NCBI GenBank assembly: GCA_910584145.1
Contig: CAJTXX010000001.1
Span: forward strand, 1-64,000
Source: an uncultured Eggerthellaceae bacterium
Lineage (GTDB): Bacteria > Actinomycetota > Coriobacteriia > Coriobacteriales > Eggerthellaceae
Length of the DNA: 64,000 bases
Direction: 5' to 3'
Below are positions 15,597 through 24,162 of this stretch, in pieces. The notes under the pieces were generated by a model. The model did not search any database, had not been told where the DNA came from, and was given only the letters and a program-made list of their open reading frames with translations. Position numbers and translations under genes: made by a program. Each line of letters starts with the position of its first letter. Within the stretch, counting starts at the first letter, position 1.

Positions 15597-16376
15597 ATGC
15601 GCGAAACCATACTCTCGACGCGTAGGCTGTCGAAGACCTACGTTGCAGACGGCGTGCAGGCCCACGTTTTGGGAAGTGTCGATCTGGAACTCTATCAAGG
15701 GGACTTCACCTCGGTTATGGGCCCCTCGGGCTCGGGAAAATCCACGCTGCTCTACTGCCTCTCGGGAATGGATGCCCCCACCTCAGGCGAGGTCATCTTC
15801 GAAGGGGAGGATATCGCGCGCCTTGATGAGGGCCGGCTCTCCGAGTTGAGAGCGCAGCGCTTCGGGTTCGTCTTCCAAGCGGCGAACCTCGTGAGCAACC
15901 TCACCTTGTACGAGAACATCGCCGTGCCCGGCTATCTGAAGCGGGGGCGCAGCGCTTCCGAGACGAAGCGCGCCACCGATGAGCTGGTTGAGCGCATGGG
16001 GCTTTCCGAAGTTGCCTCGCACCTTCCCAGCCAAGCGTCCGGAGGCCAGAAGCAGCGCTGCGCCGTGGCGCGAGCGGTGGTGAACGAGCCGGCGATCGTG
16101 TTCGCCGACGAGCCCACCGGAGCGCTCAACCGCGCGAACAGCCTGGAGGTGCTCGATCTTCTGGGCGAGCTCAACCGCGACGGCATCAGCATCCTCATGG
16201 TGACCCACGATGTGCGCAGCGCCGTTCGCGGCAGCCGTCTGCTCTACTTCGAGGACGGCGACATCCGCGGCGAGCTGGAGCTGGCCCCCTGGGATCCGGC
16301 GCTTTCCGGCGACGAAGCCTACGTTCGCGAGCGCGAGGCCATGGCGAGCGCCTGGCTTGCGTCGCTTTCTTGGTAG
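15597..16376 (+). CDS. MacB/LolD-type ABC transporter ATPase
   Basis: A 259-residue ATPase with Walker A GPSGSGKST, Q-loop FVFQAANLV, signature ASGGQKQR (Ala for the usual Leu), Walker B AIVFADEPTGALN and H-loop VTHD. This type pairs with FtsX-like permeases that export peptides or lipids or act in antimicrobial-peptide resistance. A short gap of 84 bases after the sensor kinase holds its ribosome binding site (GGGAAAGGACC). It forms a transporter with the next gene, in the arrangement of BceRS-BceAB-like and lantibiotic-resistance modules. Confidence 0.93.
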   Translation: MRETILSTRRLSKTYVADGVQAHVLGSVDLELYQGDFTSVMGPSGSGKSTLLYCLSGMDAPTSGEVIFEGEDIARLDEGRLSELRAQRFGFVFQAANLVSNLTLYENIAVPGYLKRGRSASETKRATDELVERMGLSEVASHLPSQASGGQKQRCAVARAVVNEPAIVFADEPTGALNRANSLEVLDLLGELNRDGISILMVTHDVRSAVRGSRLLYFEDGDIRGELELAPWDPALSGDEAYVREREAMASAWLASLSW

Positions 16377-16386
16377 GGGGTGCGCC

Positions 16387-18834
16387 ATGGAGCCGTTGCG
16401 CACGCTTGTGCTCGCAGGATTGCGGAAGGACAAGGGGACGTTCGTCGGCCTTGCGCTGCTCTTGTTCCTCACCGCCCTCGCGCTGACGCTGACCACCAGT
16501 CTCTTCGCCGACCTCTCCAATCGCGAGGAGGCCCTGCTCGACCAGATTGCAGCGGGGGATGTTGCCGCCAATGACCTGGTCTCGAACCTCACCGACGAGG
16601 ACATTGACGAGATAGAGGCGCTTCCCGAAGTTGCCGAGGTGAAGGTGACCGAGGCTTTCGCCGCACCCACGCGCGTCGAAGATGCCCAGGGAAACGAGGT
16701 CGTGAAAACCGCACCGCCGTCGGCAAGCGCCTATGAGGCCTGGGGCTCATCCCTCGACTTCAACGTCTTTGCCGATGACCTCTCATCATATCGCGACGAT
16801 GAGAGCGGGCCGGCGGACGGCGAGGCCTACGTCCGCATCGCGGAACGCACTCTGCATAACATACAGATAGGCGATTACCTGGTGCTCGACATCGGCGGAC
16901 GGGAGACCTCTCTGCGCGTCGCGGCGTTTTATGAAGATCCGCAGATGGGGACGCCCTTCATGGAGACGAAGCGCTACCTGCTGTCTTCCGACACCTTCGA
17001 TGAGCTGTTGGCGGAAGTTGAGGAGACGGGCGCATCCGGCGCCGGTGTCTCCAGTGGCGCCATGGCCATGGAGAGGGAGGCGTATCCCATCAGGGAGATC
17101 AACGTGGTGCTGACGCCCGAGGCGCGCTCCCAGGGTGTCGATGGCCATGACCTGACGCAGCTGATCGATGACAGGACCTCGTGGGGCGAATCCGCGCATA
17201 CGCTCTTCTCCCGGCAGACTCTCGCCGGCTACAGCCTTTTGGTGGTGCAGGTCATCACCGCAATGCTCGCCGTGTTCGCATTGATCCTGTTCGTGGTGGC
17301 CCTCATCCTGTGCCTGCATACGGCGTCTTCAAGCATACAGAGCGGCTATGCCGACTGGGGTGTTCTGAAAGGGGTGGGGCTTCCGCGCAACGCGCTGCGC
17401 AGGGCCCTTGTCATGCAATATGCGCTCGCTGCGTTCGTCGGCCTCGCTCTCGGTTTTGTAGCGGGATGCCTTCTGGAACCGCTTTTCTGGCCGGTATTCT
17501 TGCTCATCACGGGAATCCTTGTAGTCGAGGCGTCTTTCCCTTGGGTGGGCCTTGGCTGTTGTGCCGCTCTGTTGATGGCCCTCATGGCATGCGTTGCTCT
17601 GATGGCCCGCAAGATAGGGCGCATTACGCCTTTGGCGGCGCTCCGGCAAGGCGACGGCGACGTCCGCTTCTCGCCGCGCGGGGCGAGCGCGATATCGGGC
17701 CATCGTCTGAAAGCGTCGCTGGCATGGCGGGCGATTGTGTCCGAGAAGGGGCGATACGTTGGAATCGGCGTCTGCTCTCTGCTTTTGTGCGCCTTCGTTG
17801 CGCTGTGCTTCGGAATCGGCGGAGCGGTTGCCGGGGATGGCGCGGTGTACAAGGCTTTCGGCGTATGGAAGAGCGACGGATCGGTTCGCTTCGATGCGCA
17901 GGAGGTGAGCCTTGACGAGGTGTGCGAAACCATAGAGAGCGTCTCGCCCATAACGCGCGAGTGGGAAGAGAGCGCTGCGGTGCTCAATTTGAACGGCGAG
18001 GCCTGCACCTTCATCGGGCTTTCCGATACGGGCGTTCTGGAGGAGGCGTCCATCGTCTCGGGGCGCGCGCCAAAGCACGCCAACGAGGCGCTCGTAGGAT
18101 TAAGCCTTGCTCGCGCCAAGGAGCTTTCGGTGGGCGACGAGCTGCAGGTGGAGAAGGGCGACGGCGAGGAGCGAACCTACATTGTGAGCGGCTTGCTGTC
18201 ATCAGTGCTCAATGGGGGCAATGGCGTTGTCCTCACCCATGAGGGATTTCAGGAGCTGGTGGAGTTGGCGGCGGACGCCATGGACGTTTCGCGCCAGTAC
18301 CAGCTGGCCGATCCCGATAAGGCCGAAGAAGCGGCAGAGGCGCTTGCGAGCCGGTTCGGGGATAGCGTCGACACCGAGCTGAGCGGATTGTTCGGGTCGA
18401 GCACGAACATGCTTTTGCTCTGCAGGGACATGCTGACGATCATGGGCTATGCCATGTCCGCATTCGCGATGGGCCTTGCCTGCGTTGCCGTGATGCTGAT
18501 AAGCAGGCGAACGCTCCTCTCCGAGCGTCGCGACCTGGGAATCTATCGCGCGATGGGATTCACGGTGGCCTCGCTGCGCGCTTCGTTCACGCTGCGCTTC
18601 CTCGGCGTGTCGGCGGTGGGCGCCCTGATAGGGTCGGCCCTCACAATGGCAGCTGGCGGCGCCTTGGTCAGCATGCTGTTCGGCCTCTTCGGCGTCGGCG
18701 GGTTCAGCCTCGCGTTGCCCGTCTGGGAGGCGCTTGTCATCAGCGCGGCCTTCGCTCTTGCCTTCGCCCTTTCAGCCCTCGGTATGTCGAGGAGGATCAA
18801 AGACGTGAGCGTCCGCGAGCTGGTCGTGGAGTAG
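16387..18834 (+). CDS. FtsX/MacB-like ABC transporter permease
   Basis: An 815-residue permease. An N-terminal transmembrane helix at residues about 14-36 (FVGLALLLFLTALALTLTTS) leads into a large extracytoplasmic domain (residues about 40-280). Three helices of the first FtsX unit follow (about 285-400), then a repeat of the same plan: a helix near 455, a second soluble domain, and a terminal three-helix FtsX unit ending RIKDVSVRELVVE. The start at 16387 sits 10 bases after the ATPase stop, with TAGGGGG as ribosome binding site; the open frame to 16210 overlaps the ATPase and is not coding. It probably exports or removes a membrane-active peptide sensed by the adjacent two-component system. 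Confidence 0.9.
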   Translation: MEPLRTLVLAGLRKDKGTFVGLALLLFLTALALTLTTSLFADLSNREEALLDQIAAGDVAANDLVSNLTDEDIDEIEALPEVAEVKVTEAFAAPTRVEDAQGNEVVKTAPPSASAYEAWGSSLDFNVFADDLSSYRDDESGPADGEAYVRIAERTLHNIQIGDYLVLDIGGRETSLRVAAFYEDPQMGTPFMETKRYLLSSDTFDELLAEVEETGASGAGVSSGAMAMEREAYPIREINVVLTPEARSQGVDGHDLTQLIDDRTSWGESAHTLFSRQTLAGYSLLVVQVITAMLAVFALILFVVALILCLHTASSSIQSGYADWGVLKGVGLPRNALRRALVMQYALAAFVGLALGFVAGCLLEPLFWPVFLLITGILVVEASFPWVGLGCCAALLMALMACVALMARKIGRITPLAALRQGDGDVRFSPRGASAISGHRLKASLAWRAIVSEKGRYVGIGVCSLLLCAFVALCFGIGGAVAGDGAVYKAFGVWKSDGSVRFDAQEVSLDEVCETIESVSPITREWEESAAVLNLNGEACTFIGLSDTGVLEEASIVSGRAPKHANEALVGLSLARAKELSVGDELQVEKGDGEERTYIVSGLLSSVLNGGNGVVLTHEGFQELVELAADAMDVSRQYQLADPDKAEEAAEALASRFGDSVDTELSGLFGSSTNMLLLCRDMLTIMGYAMSAFAMGLACVAVMLISRRTLLSERRDLGIYRAMGFTVASLRASFTLRFLGVSAVGALIGSALTMAAGGALVSMLFGLFGVGGFSLALPVWEALVISAAFALAFALSALGMSRRIKDVSVRELVVE

Positions 18835-18949
18835 CACGCGGACTGACCAGGACAAAGGGAGGTAAAGGGCCATACCTAATGACTCATGAGACATTGGAAG
18901 CGGCCCTTCGCCTCAAGCCTCAGGATCGTGGCCGTAATGCTGCCACGGT

Positions 18950-19062
18950 TTGGAAAATATGCATTCGCTCGTGAATCTATCTTGGAAAATATGCATTTGC
19001 ATAGTATAAATACCTTGGAAAATATGCATTTGCATAGTATAAATACCTTGGAAAATATGCAT
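18950..19062. repeat. Four-fold iterated TTGGAAAATATGCAT repeat
   Basis: The 15-mer TTGGAAAATATGCAT starts at 18950, 18982, 19015 and 19048, spaced 32, 33 and 33 bp, about three helical turns. Units 2 and 3 are longer identical repeats that continue TTGCATAGTATAAATACC. Each holds the palindrome ATGCATTTGCAT and an AT-rich TATAAA. The array ends 20 bases before the ATPase start codon, so it is a likely cooperative operator or promoter array for that gene. Confidence 0.85.
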
Positions 19063-19081
19063 CACCGTGATAAAGGCCAAA

Positions 19082-20386
19082 ATGCTCAGAAGGAAGACAA
19101 CCGCCCAGCTTGAGGAATGGCGCCACCAACATGGCCAGGAATGCCTGCTCGTGAAGGGCGCCCGCCAGGTCGGAAAGACATACACGATCACGCAGTTCGG
19201 CATGCAAGCGTACGAGAGCTTCATCCCCATGAACTTCATCGAGTCACCCGAGCTGAAGGCCGTGTTCTCGGGGGACCTCGCAAGCAGTGAGATCAAGAAG
19301 CGCATGTCCTTGCTCATTCCCGGCATCGACTTCGTTCCCCATTCCACCCTGCTGTTCCTCGACGAGATCCAGGAGTGTCCAGAAGCGAGGACGGCGCTCA
19401 AGTTCCTGGCGCAGGACGAGAGCATCGACGTGATAGCGTCCGGCTCGCTGCTCAGCCTTTCGTACCGGGAGGGCACGTCGATTCCGGTGGGCTACGAGCG
19501 CCAGATGGAGATGCATGGGCTGGACTTCGAGGAATACCTGTGGGCGATCGGGCTCGATGCGGTAAGCACGGATGCGCTGAGGGAGCACTTCGAGGCGCTA
19601 AGCCCGCTGCCCGAAGCCGTGCATGAGAGGATGCTCGCGCGGTTTCGGGAGTTCATGGTCATCGGCGGAATGCCGGCCGTGGTGCAGGCGTTCGTCGACA
19701 CGCAGAACTTCGCGACGGCCTTCTCGGAGCAGAAGATGATACTCGATTCCTACCTCGATGACATAGCGAAGTTCGCCAGCCCGTCCGACCGCAACAAGGC
19801 ACGAGCATGCTACTTGTCGATACCGCGCCAGCTAGCGAAGGAGAACACCAAGTTCAAGTATGGCATCGTGGAGAAGAAGGGCACAGCGCGCAAGTTCCTC
19901 GGCGCGCTCGACTGGCTGCATGACGCCAGCTTGGTCCGCTATTGCCGCTTCGTGACCACGCCTCAGTTTCCCTTGCGCGCATACGAGGACGAGAGCCGGT
20001 TTCGCGTGTACCTCAGCGACCCCGGGCTGCTGTGCGCGATGTACGGGTTCGGGATGATGGCGGCCATCGCGAACGACGAGCTGACGGGGCCCATGAAGGG
20101 CGGCATCTACGAGAACGCAGTGGCCGACCTGCTTTGCAAAAGCGGGTGCGACCTGCACTATTGGATGAACGACAAGGGGAACATCGAGATCGAGTTCCTG
20201 CTGGAGCGCGGCATTGGCATCGTGCCCGTGGAGGTGAAGGCGAAGAAGGGAGCCACAGCATCGCTCAACGCCATGCTCGAGCGCGAGGACGTCCAGGTGG
20301 GATACAAGCTTTCTGTCGGGAACATTGGCGTGTCGGGCAAGAAGGTTAGCCTTCCTCTGTATATGGCCGGCTATCTCAAAGGCTAA
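19082..20386 (+). CDS. AAA ATPase with DUF4143 domain
   Basis: A 434-residue P-loop ATPase of the AAA_14/DUF4143 family. Walker A is GARQVGKTYT and Walker B is LLFLDEIQE, followed by VIASGSLLSL (sensor). The C-terminal DUF4143 region (PMKGGIYENAVADLL, then EIEFLLE and VPVEVKAKKG) matches a PD-(D/E)xK-like nuclease core. The ATG at 19082 is preferred because AAAGG lies five bases upstream; a GTG at 19067 is the alternative. Members are widespread as mobile single genes in gut bacteria; their function is unknown. The repeat array just upstream is the notable feature. A REP-like sequence follows the gene. Confidence 0.9.
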   Translation: MLRRKTTAQLEEWRHQHGQECLLVKGARQVGKTYTITQFGMQAYESFIPMNFIESPELKAVFSGDLASSEIKKRMSLLIPGIDFVPHSTLLFLDEIQECPEARTALKFLAQDESIDVIASGSLLSLSYREGTSIPVGYERQMEMHGLDFEEYLWAIGLDAVSTDALREHFEALSPLPEAVHERMLARFREFMVIGGMPAVVQAFVDTQNFATAFSEQKMILDSYLDDIAKFASPSDRNKARACYLSIPRQLAKENTKFKYGIVEKKGTARKFLGALDWLHDASLVRYCRFVTTPQFPLRAYEDESRFRVYLSDPGLLCAMYGFGMMAAIANDELTGPMKGGIYENAVADLLCKSGCDLHYWMNDKGNIEIEFLLERGIGIVPVEVKAKKGATASLNAMLEREDVQVGYKLSVGNIGVSGKKVSLPLYMAGYLKG

Positions 20387-20390
20387 GGGG

Positions 20391-20460
20391 TGAACAGGGG
20401 ACGTGCTTTTAGTTCGGCGCGAGTCAGTGGGTCAGTGGGTCAGGGGACGGTTCCTTTGGC
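20391..20460. repeat. Intergenic repeat of the GGGGACGGTTCC family
   Basis: AACAGGGGACG, then GAGTCAGTGGGTCAGTGGG, then TCAGGGGACGGTTCC, directly before the QueG-like gene. It shares modules with 28909, 31160 and 31626. Confidence 0.5.
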
Positions 20461-20480
20461 CCTTGGCTCCGGGAGGCGCC

Positions 20481-21524
20481 ATGGGCAGCATAGAGGAGCA
20501 GATCGAGCGCAAGGGCCTGGAGCTGGGCTTCTCGAACGTCGGCTTCACGGCCGTGCGCGACTATCCCGAATACCTTGAGCAAGCGCATTGCCGCTCGAAC
20601 TACGGCATCTTCGTGGATGCCGACGACGCGCTGCTCGTGCGGCTCAGCAAGACGCGGACGCTGAACCCGTGGGCGAGAAGCGTCGTGTGCGCCACGCTCG
20701 GGTTCGCGTCGATCGACTACCCGGCCGCGCTTCGGCGCTCGGTGGCGCGGGCCTACCTCGCGCGGGCGTACTCGCCGCAGCCCGGCACCGTCCACGCCTT
20801 CCAGGTGGAGGAGCTGGCATCGTTTCTCGAGGGGCTCGGCATGCGCGTCGAGCGCGACCAGTTCCGCATGCCGCAGCGGCTCGTGTGCGCCGAGGCCGGC
20901 ATCACCACCTACGGCAACAACAACTTCGCCTACACCGAGCAGGATGGCTCGTTCGTCATCCTGGTCACGTTCCTGGTGGACCGCGAGCTCGAGCCGACCG
21001 GGCCGGGCGCCCTCGGGGCGGAAAACGGCTGCCCGGAGGGGTGCGACCTCTGCGTGAGGGCGTGCCCGACCGGGGCCATGGCGGCCCCGCGCGAGCTGGA
21101 CCTTGCCCGCTGCATCCTGTTCAACAACCAGCGGTTCGCACCGGGCGCGCAGGAGGGCATCTGGGCGGCGATGGGCGAGCGCATCCACGGCTGCGACGTC
21201 TGCCAAGAGGTCTGCCCGCGCAACCGCGGCGCGCTGGCGACTGCGAGAGCGAAGGACCCGTTTCTCGAGACACTTGCCGAGGAGTTCGACCTCGAGCGGG
21301 TGCTCGAGCTGGACGAGGCCTACTACGAGGCTGTCGTGCGTCCCATCATGTACAACTACATCAAGGATCTGGATATCTTCCGGCGCAACGCCGCTGTGGC
21401 GCTCGGCAACACGGGCGACGTCGCGCACCTGCCCGCGCTGCGCCGGGCGCGCGATGTCTGCGACAACCCAGATGTGCTGAAGGCGATCAACTGGGCCATC
21501 GAGCGGCTGGAAGGCGCGGCGTAG
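20481..21524 (+). CDS. QueG-like (epoxyqueuosine reductase-related) 4Fe-4S protein
   Basis: A 347-residue iron-sulfur protein. Two clusters are visible: CPEGCDLCVRACPTGAM and CDVCQEVCPRN, the same pair as in epoxyqueuosine reductase. A C-terminal HEAT-like segment (IFRRNAAVALGNTGDVAHLP) is also typical of that family. The start at 20481 follows GGGAGG by four bases. The N-terminal half (cobalamin-binding in QueG) is divergent, so a role in tRNA queuosine maturation is possible but unproven; it may belong to a QueG-like group of reductases. No queuosine genes are adjacent. Confidence 0.75.
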   Translation: MGSIEEQIERKGLELGFSNVGFTAVRDYPEYLEQAHCRSNYGIFVDADDALLVRLSKTRTLNPWARSVVCATLGFASIDYPAALRRSVARAYLARAYSPQPGTVHAFQVEELASFLEGLGMRVERDQFRMPQRLVCAEAGITTYGNNNFAYTEQDGSFVILVTFLVDRELEPTGPGALGAENGCPEGCDLCVRACPTGAMAAPRELDLARCILFNNQRFAPGAQEGIWAAMGERIHGCDVCQEVCPRNRGALATARAKDPFLETLAEEFDLERVLELDEAYYEAVVRPIMYNYIKDLDIFRRNAAVALGNTGDVAHLPALRRARDVCDNPDVLKAINWAIERLEGAA

Positions 21525-21639
21525 GCGGGGCAAGTCCGGCCAATTGACGCACCGCTTCAGCGGACGCTACGGGCGGATCGGCAATGAGCCATTGGGCATG
21601 GCCCTCTGTCTGCTCTGTCTCCCTTCTTCCCAAGAAAGT

Positions 21640-21667
21640 GGCCATCGGGCTAGGAGTCCCGATGGCC
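21640..21667 (-). terminator. Hairpin terminator for the minus-strand operon
   Basis: GGCCATCGGG and CCCGATGGCC form a perfect 10-bp stem with an 8-base loop. On the minus strand the stem is followed by ACTTTCTT, a T-rich tail. On the plus strand the tail is A-rich, so the hairpin probably serves the genes reading leftwards. Confidence 0.65.
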
Positions 21668-21733
21668 AAGAGAAAGAAGGATGAAGTTAGGGAAGGATGA
21701 AGCGATAGAGGGAAAGAGGGAGTGCTGATTGCG

Positions 21734-22223
21734 TTAGACCCCGACGCTTTCCTCGCGCTGCGCCTTTGTTGGGTCGAATCGGGTCACGAAGCTGGCCACG
21801 GCCATGGCGATGGGCTCGCCAAGCAGCGAGACGACGTAGCCGACAGGGTAGACGAAGATGATGGGGTAGAGCCATGCGTTGACGAACTCTTGCGTCCCGA
21901 AGCCGATCATGAGCCCGGTCACGAAGAAGTTCATGATGGGGACCATAAAGGCCAGGATGACGAAGTTCTTGTAGATCCCGCAAAGCGCGGAGCCTTGGGG
22001 AGCCCCTTGCCACGTCGCGAACTTGATGCCAATCCTGTTGACGGGGGATGATCGTGGTGGTGAGCGTGCCGATGATCGTTCCGTAGAGCAACGGCATGGC
22101 GACGGTGTCGAGATTGACGGGCATCTCGTTGTAGATATTGGTGGCGATGCCGACTATGAGCGACAAGAAGAACGACAGCACCAGGTTGACGATGACGCCC
22201 CAGACAAACGCTCTTGCTTTCAT
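21734..22223 (-). pseudogene. Small membrane protein (DUF2798-like), frameshifted
   Basis: It starts MKARAFVWGVIVNLVLSFF at 22223 and reads one transmembrane pair (SLIVGIATNIYNEM, LLYGTIIGTLTTTIIP). The frame is then lost at a run of five C (about 22046 on the plus strand as GGGGG). With four C the protein continues VNRIGIKFATWQG, then MVPIMNFFVTGLMIGF and a last helix, ending REESVGV at 21734. The two-times-repeated fold of helices resembles DUF2798. The extra C may be a sequencing error. It follows the Fe-S subunit gene by about 75 bases and probably belongs to its operon. Confidence 0.65.
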
Positions 22224-22298
22224 GGGTAGACCTCCTCTGTATGGGCGGGGGCGCAGCGAGTCGCCTGCCCCCGCCGGAAACGGCCGCGAATGCGGCGG

Positions 22299-22631
22299 CT
22301 ACGGGATTATCAGGACCTGGGTGGGCTTTCCCTCCGCGGCCTCCTTGAGCTCGTCAATGTCGCCCACCTTGATGCATCGCGTCTGGCAATGCTGCTCACA
22401 TGCGGCCTTCTTGCCGACTTCGAGCCTAGAGGCGCAAAGGGTGCACTGCCTTGAGAGGTGCGGCACGTAGTCGTACTGCCAGACGTCTTCAGAGATCTTC
22501 CACGGCCCGACCTCGTTCACTACGATGCCGCTCTGCTCGGGGGCGAAGCCGTACTCCATTTGGCAGGCAACCTCGCAGGTATGGCAGCCGGTGCACCATT
22601 GGTAATCGATGAGCATAGCCTTGCGGGTCAT
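22299..22631 (-). CDS. 4Fe-4S ferredoxin-type electron-transfer subunit
   Basis: A 110-residue iron-sulfur protein of the DmsB/oxidoreductase beta type but short: one ligand set is CTGCHTCEVAC and a second is CTLCASRL with CEQHCQTRC. It would carry electrons between a membrane quinol site and a molybdopterin catalytic subunit. GAAGGGAG precedes its ATG, which lies three bases after the stop of the upstream oxidoreductase fragment, so the two were cotranscribed. With the catalytic partner truncated, it is probably an orphan. Confidence 0.85.
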   Translation of the reverse strand: MTRKAMLIDYQWCTGCHTCEVACQMEYGFAPEQSGIVVNEVGPWKISEDVWQYDYVPHLSRQCTLCASRLEVGKKAACEQHCQTRCIKVGDIDELKEAAEGKPTQVLIIP

Positions 22632-22634
22632 TGC

Positions 22635-22820
22635 TACTCTCCCTTCTCGACTTTGTAAATCCTGCACAGAAAGCACTTGTAGTTGGCGCCCATGCCCGAG
22701 GGCCCGCAGCCCCAGGGCATCAGCTGGTTGACGTTCAGGTCGAAGACGTCGTAGAGCCTCTCGGGATCGCCTTTGGGATGCCACCACGCATGGTCGGTGC
22801 TCACGACGCCCTTGCGATGC
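22635..22820 (-). pseudogene. Molybdopterin oxidoreductase large subunit, C-terminal remnant
   Basis: Only the last about 60 codons remain: GVVSTDHAWWHPKGDPE, then YDVFDLNVNQLMPWG and YKCFLCRIYKVEKGE before the TAG at 22635. The pattern (SNVNxL and a closing CKIYK-like motif) is the C-terminus of DMSO-reductase family enzymes. Its N-terminal part is missing; at about 22820 it is joined to the coding strand of a different gene. Confidence 0.7.
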
Positions 22821-23139
22821 GTCGGTGGAGATATACGACGAGCTGTTCACGGAGTTCAGCCCGAAATGCGTTCGGCTCAAGTCGGCGAACAACAACGTCC
22901 TCGAGCGCTCGCTGGCAAAAGGCGAAATTGCGCTGATGTGCGACTCGTTTTCCTGGCGATGCTTTCCTGAGGAGATCCACCGCAACGCGCACATCCGATT
23001 CATCCCCCTTCGCAAGGTCATGCACAGCGTGTTCGGGATGGTGCGTGGCAGCGAGCTGAAGGTGACGGACGACGATGCTGCGTTCATCGCGGCGATCGGA
23101 GCCGTTCTGGATTCCGGCGAAGGGGCCTACGACCTCTGA
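22821..23139 (+). pseudogene. LysR-type regulator, C-terminal remnant
   Basis: About 105 codons (VEIYDELFTEFSPKCVRLKS and onward) ending GEGAYDL. They resemble the second half of a LysR effector domain (FIPLRKVMHSVFGMVRGSEL). There is no HTH and no ribosome binding site. Together with the previous remnant this fits one deletion that removed the divergent promoter and both N-termini of a regulator/oxidoreductase pair. Confidence 0.5.
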
Positions 23140-23283
23140 GCGCCCCGGGCGATTTGGGCTTCTGTGTCGAAGGGCTTTGATGGCGAGGGGCAAGCTTTGC
23201 CGAAGAAGAACGCAAGAGCCGTCTTGTGAATCCGTTGTTTTCTTTTTCGGATCGCAAACCTGCATAGTCTTGGGATGGTTACC

Positions 23284-23303
23284 GTATATAATTTGAGTTA
23301 TAC
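23284..23303 (+). promoter_or_regulatory. Probable promoter/operator of the kinase-HTH operon
   Basis: TATAAT (23287-23292) lies inside the dyad GTATA-N10-TATAC (23284-23303), 25 bases before the kinase start codon. A clear -35 was not found. A dyad over the -10 suggests autorepression by the HTH protein of the operon. Confidence 0.5.
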
Positions 23304-23328
23304 AGCAAAACCGAAGGAAGGTGCAGTG

Positions 23329-24162
23329 ATGAAGCACGACGTCATATCGAAGCTGCAAGACCTGACGGCGCTTTCCTGGGACGAGAGAGCGGTGACCACG
23401 GGTACCGGCGGCGTGTTCCTTAAGGCGCGCGCGTCGACCAGCCGTGGGGACATCTATTACAAGCTCTCGAACTACGATCGCTACAGAGGCATCTTCGGTC
23501 ATGAGTCGGCCAATGAGATAATCGCTTCCCGCCTTTTGGATTTACTGGGCATCGACCACATACCGTATCGCCTCGTGCATGCGCTCGTGCGCGTCGACGG
23601 CGTGGAGCACGAGACATGGCTGAGCGAATCCAGGGACTATCGTCGGCCGGACGAGCGACGCACGTCGCTCGACACGTTCTATGACCTCAATGCCGCCGAG
23701 CGGGAGGCGCCGCTGGATTTCTGCATCGCGCAAGGATGGGCGCATGAGATTCAGGCGATGATGGCATTCGATTACCTCATCATGAACCGGGATCGGCATG
23801 GTGCCAACATCGAGATAGTGTATCGCGGCGGTCGCCCCTGTCTCGCCCCGCTATTCGACCACGGCCTCTCGTTCGTGTGCCTGTGCGGGGATCGCCAGGA
23901 CGATGTTCGAGCCTTCGACGCCATGAAGGACGACCCGGTGAACAACTTCATTGGAACCAGGCACCTGGAAGAGAACCTCCGCTTCCTGCCCCAGGGCCTT
24001 TTTGGTCCGCTCGATCTAGAGAGCCATCGTGACCGCGTCTTCCGCAACCTTGGGGACGTGCTCTCTGCGGCCCACGTCGGCAAGATCTGGGAGATCATCA
24101 TGCTTCGGTGGGAGTATCTGGTCGAGCTGGGCATCGTCGGCGAAGGGGATGAGTCTAGATGA
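23329..24162 (+). CDS. HipA/HipT-like Ser/Thr kinase, compact form
   Basis: A 277-residue protein kinase-like protein. Seen motifs: nucleotide-binding YYKLSNYD (Lys45), helix-C Glu59 (FGHESANEIIASRLLDLLG), catalytic loop NRDRHGAN (Asp155, Asn160) and metal-binding FDHGLSF (Asp177). This is the HipA/CtkA kinase core without the N-subdomain 1 of full-length HipA (about 440 residues), as in HipT of three-part HipBST systems. The ATG at 23329 has GAAGGAAGG upstream; the frame before it crosses the promoter. It overlaps the next gene by four bases (ATGA). HipA-type kinases phosphorylate aminoacyl-tRNA synthetases and arrest growth; the target here is unknown. Confidence 0.85.
   Translation: MKHDVISKLQDLTALSWDERAVTTGTGGVFLKARASTSRGDIYYKLSNYDRYRGIFGHESANEIIASRLLDLLGIDHIPYRLVHALVRVDGVEHETWLSESRDYRRPDERRTSLDTFYDLNAAEREAPLDFCIAQGWAHEIQAMMAFDYLIMNRDRHGANIEIVYRGGRPCLAPLFDHGLSFVCLCGDRQDDVRAFDAMKDDPVNNFIGTRHLEENLRFLPQGLFGPLDLESHRDRVFRNLGDVLSAAHVGKIWEIIMLRWEYLVELGIVGEGDESR

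Noticed and set aside
18950..19062. CRISPR array
   Set aside because: Only four short units; the sequence between units 2-3 and 3-4 is itself repeated rather than unique, and no cas genes are near.
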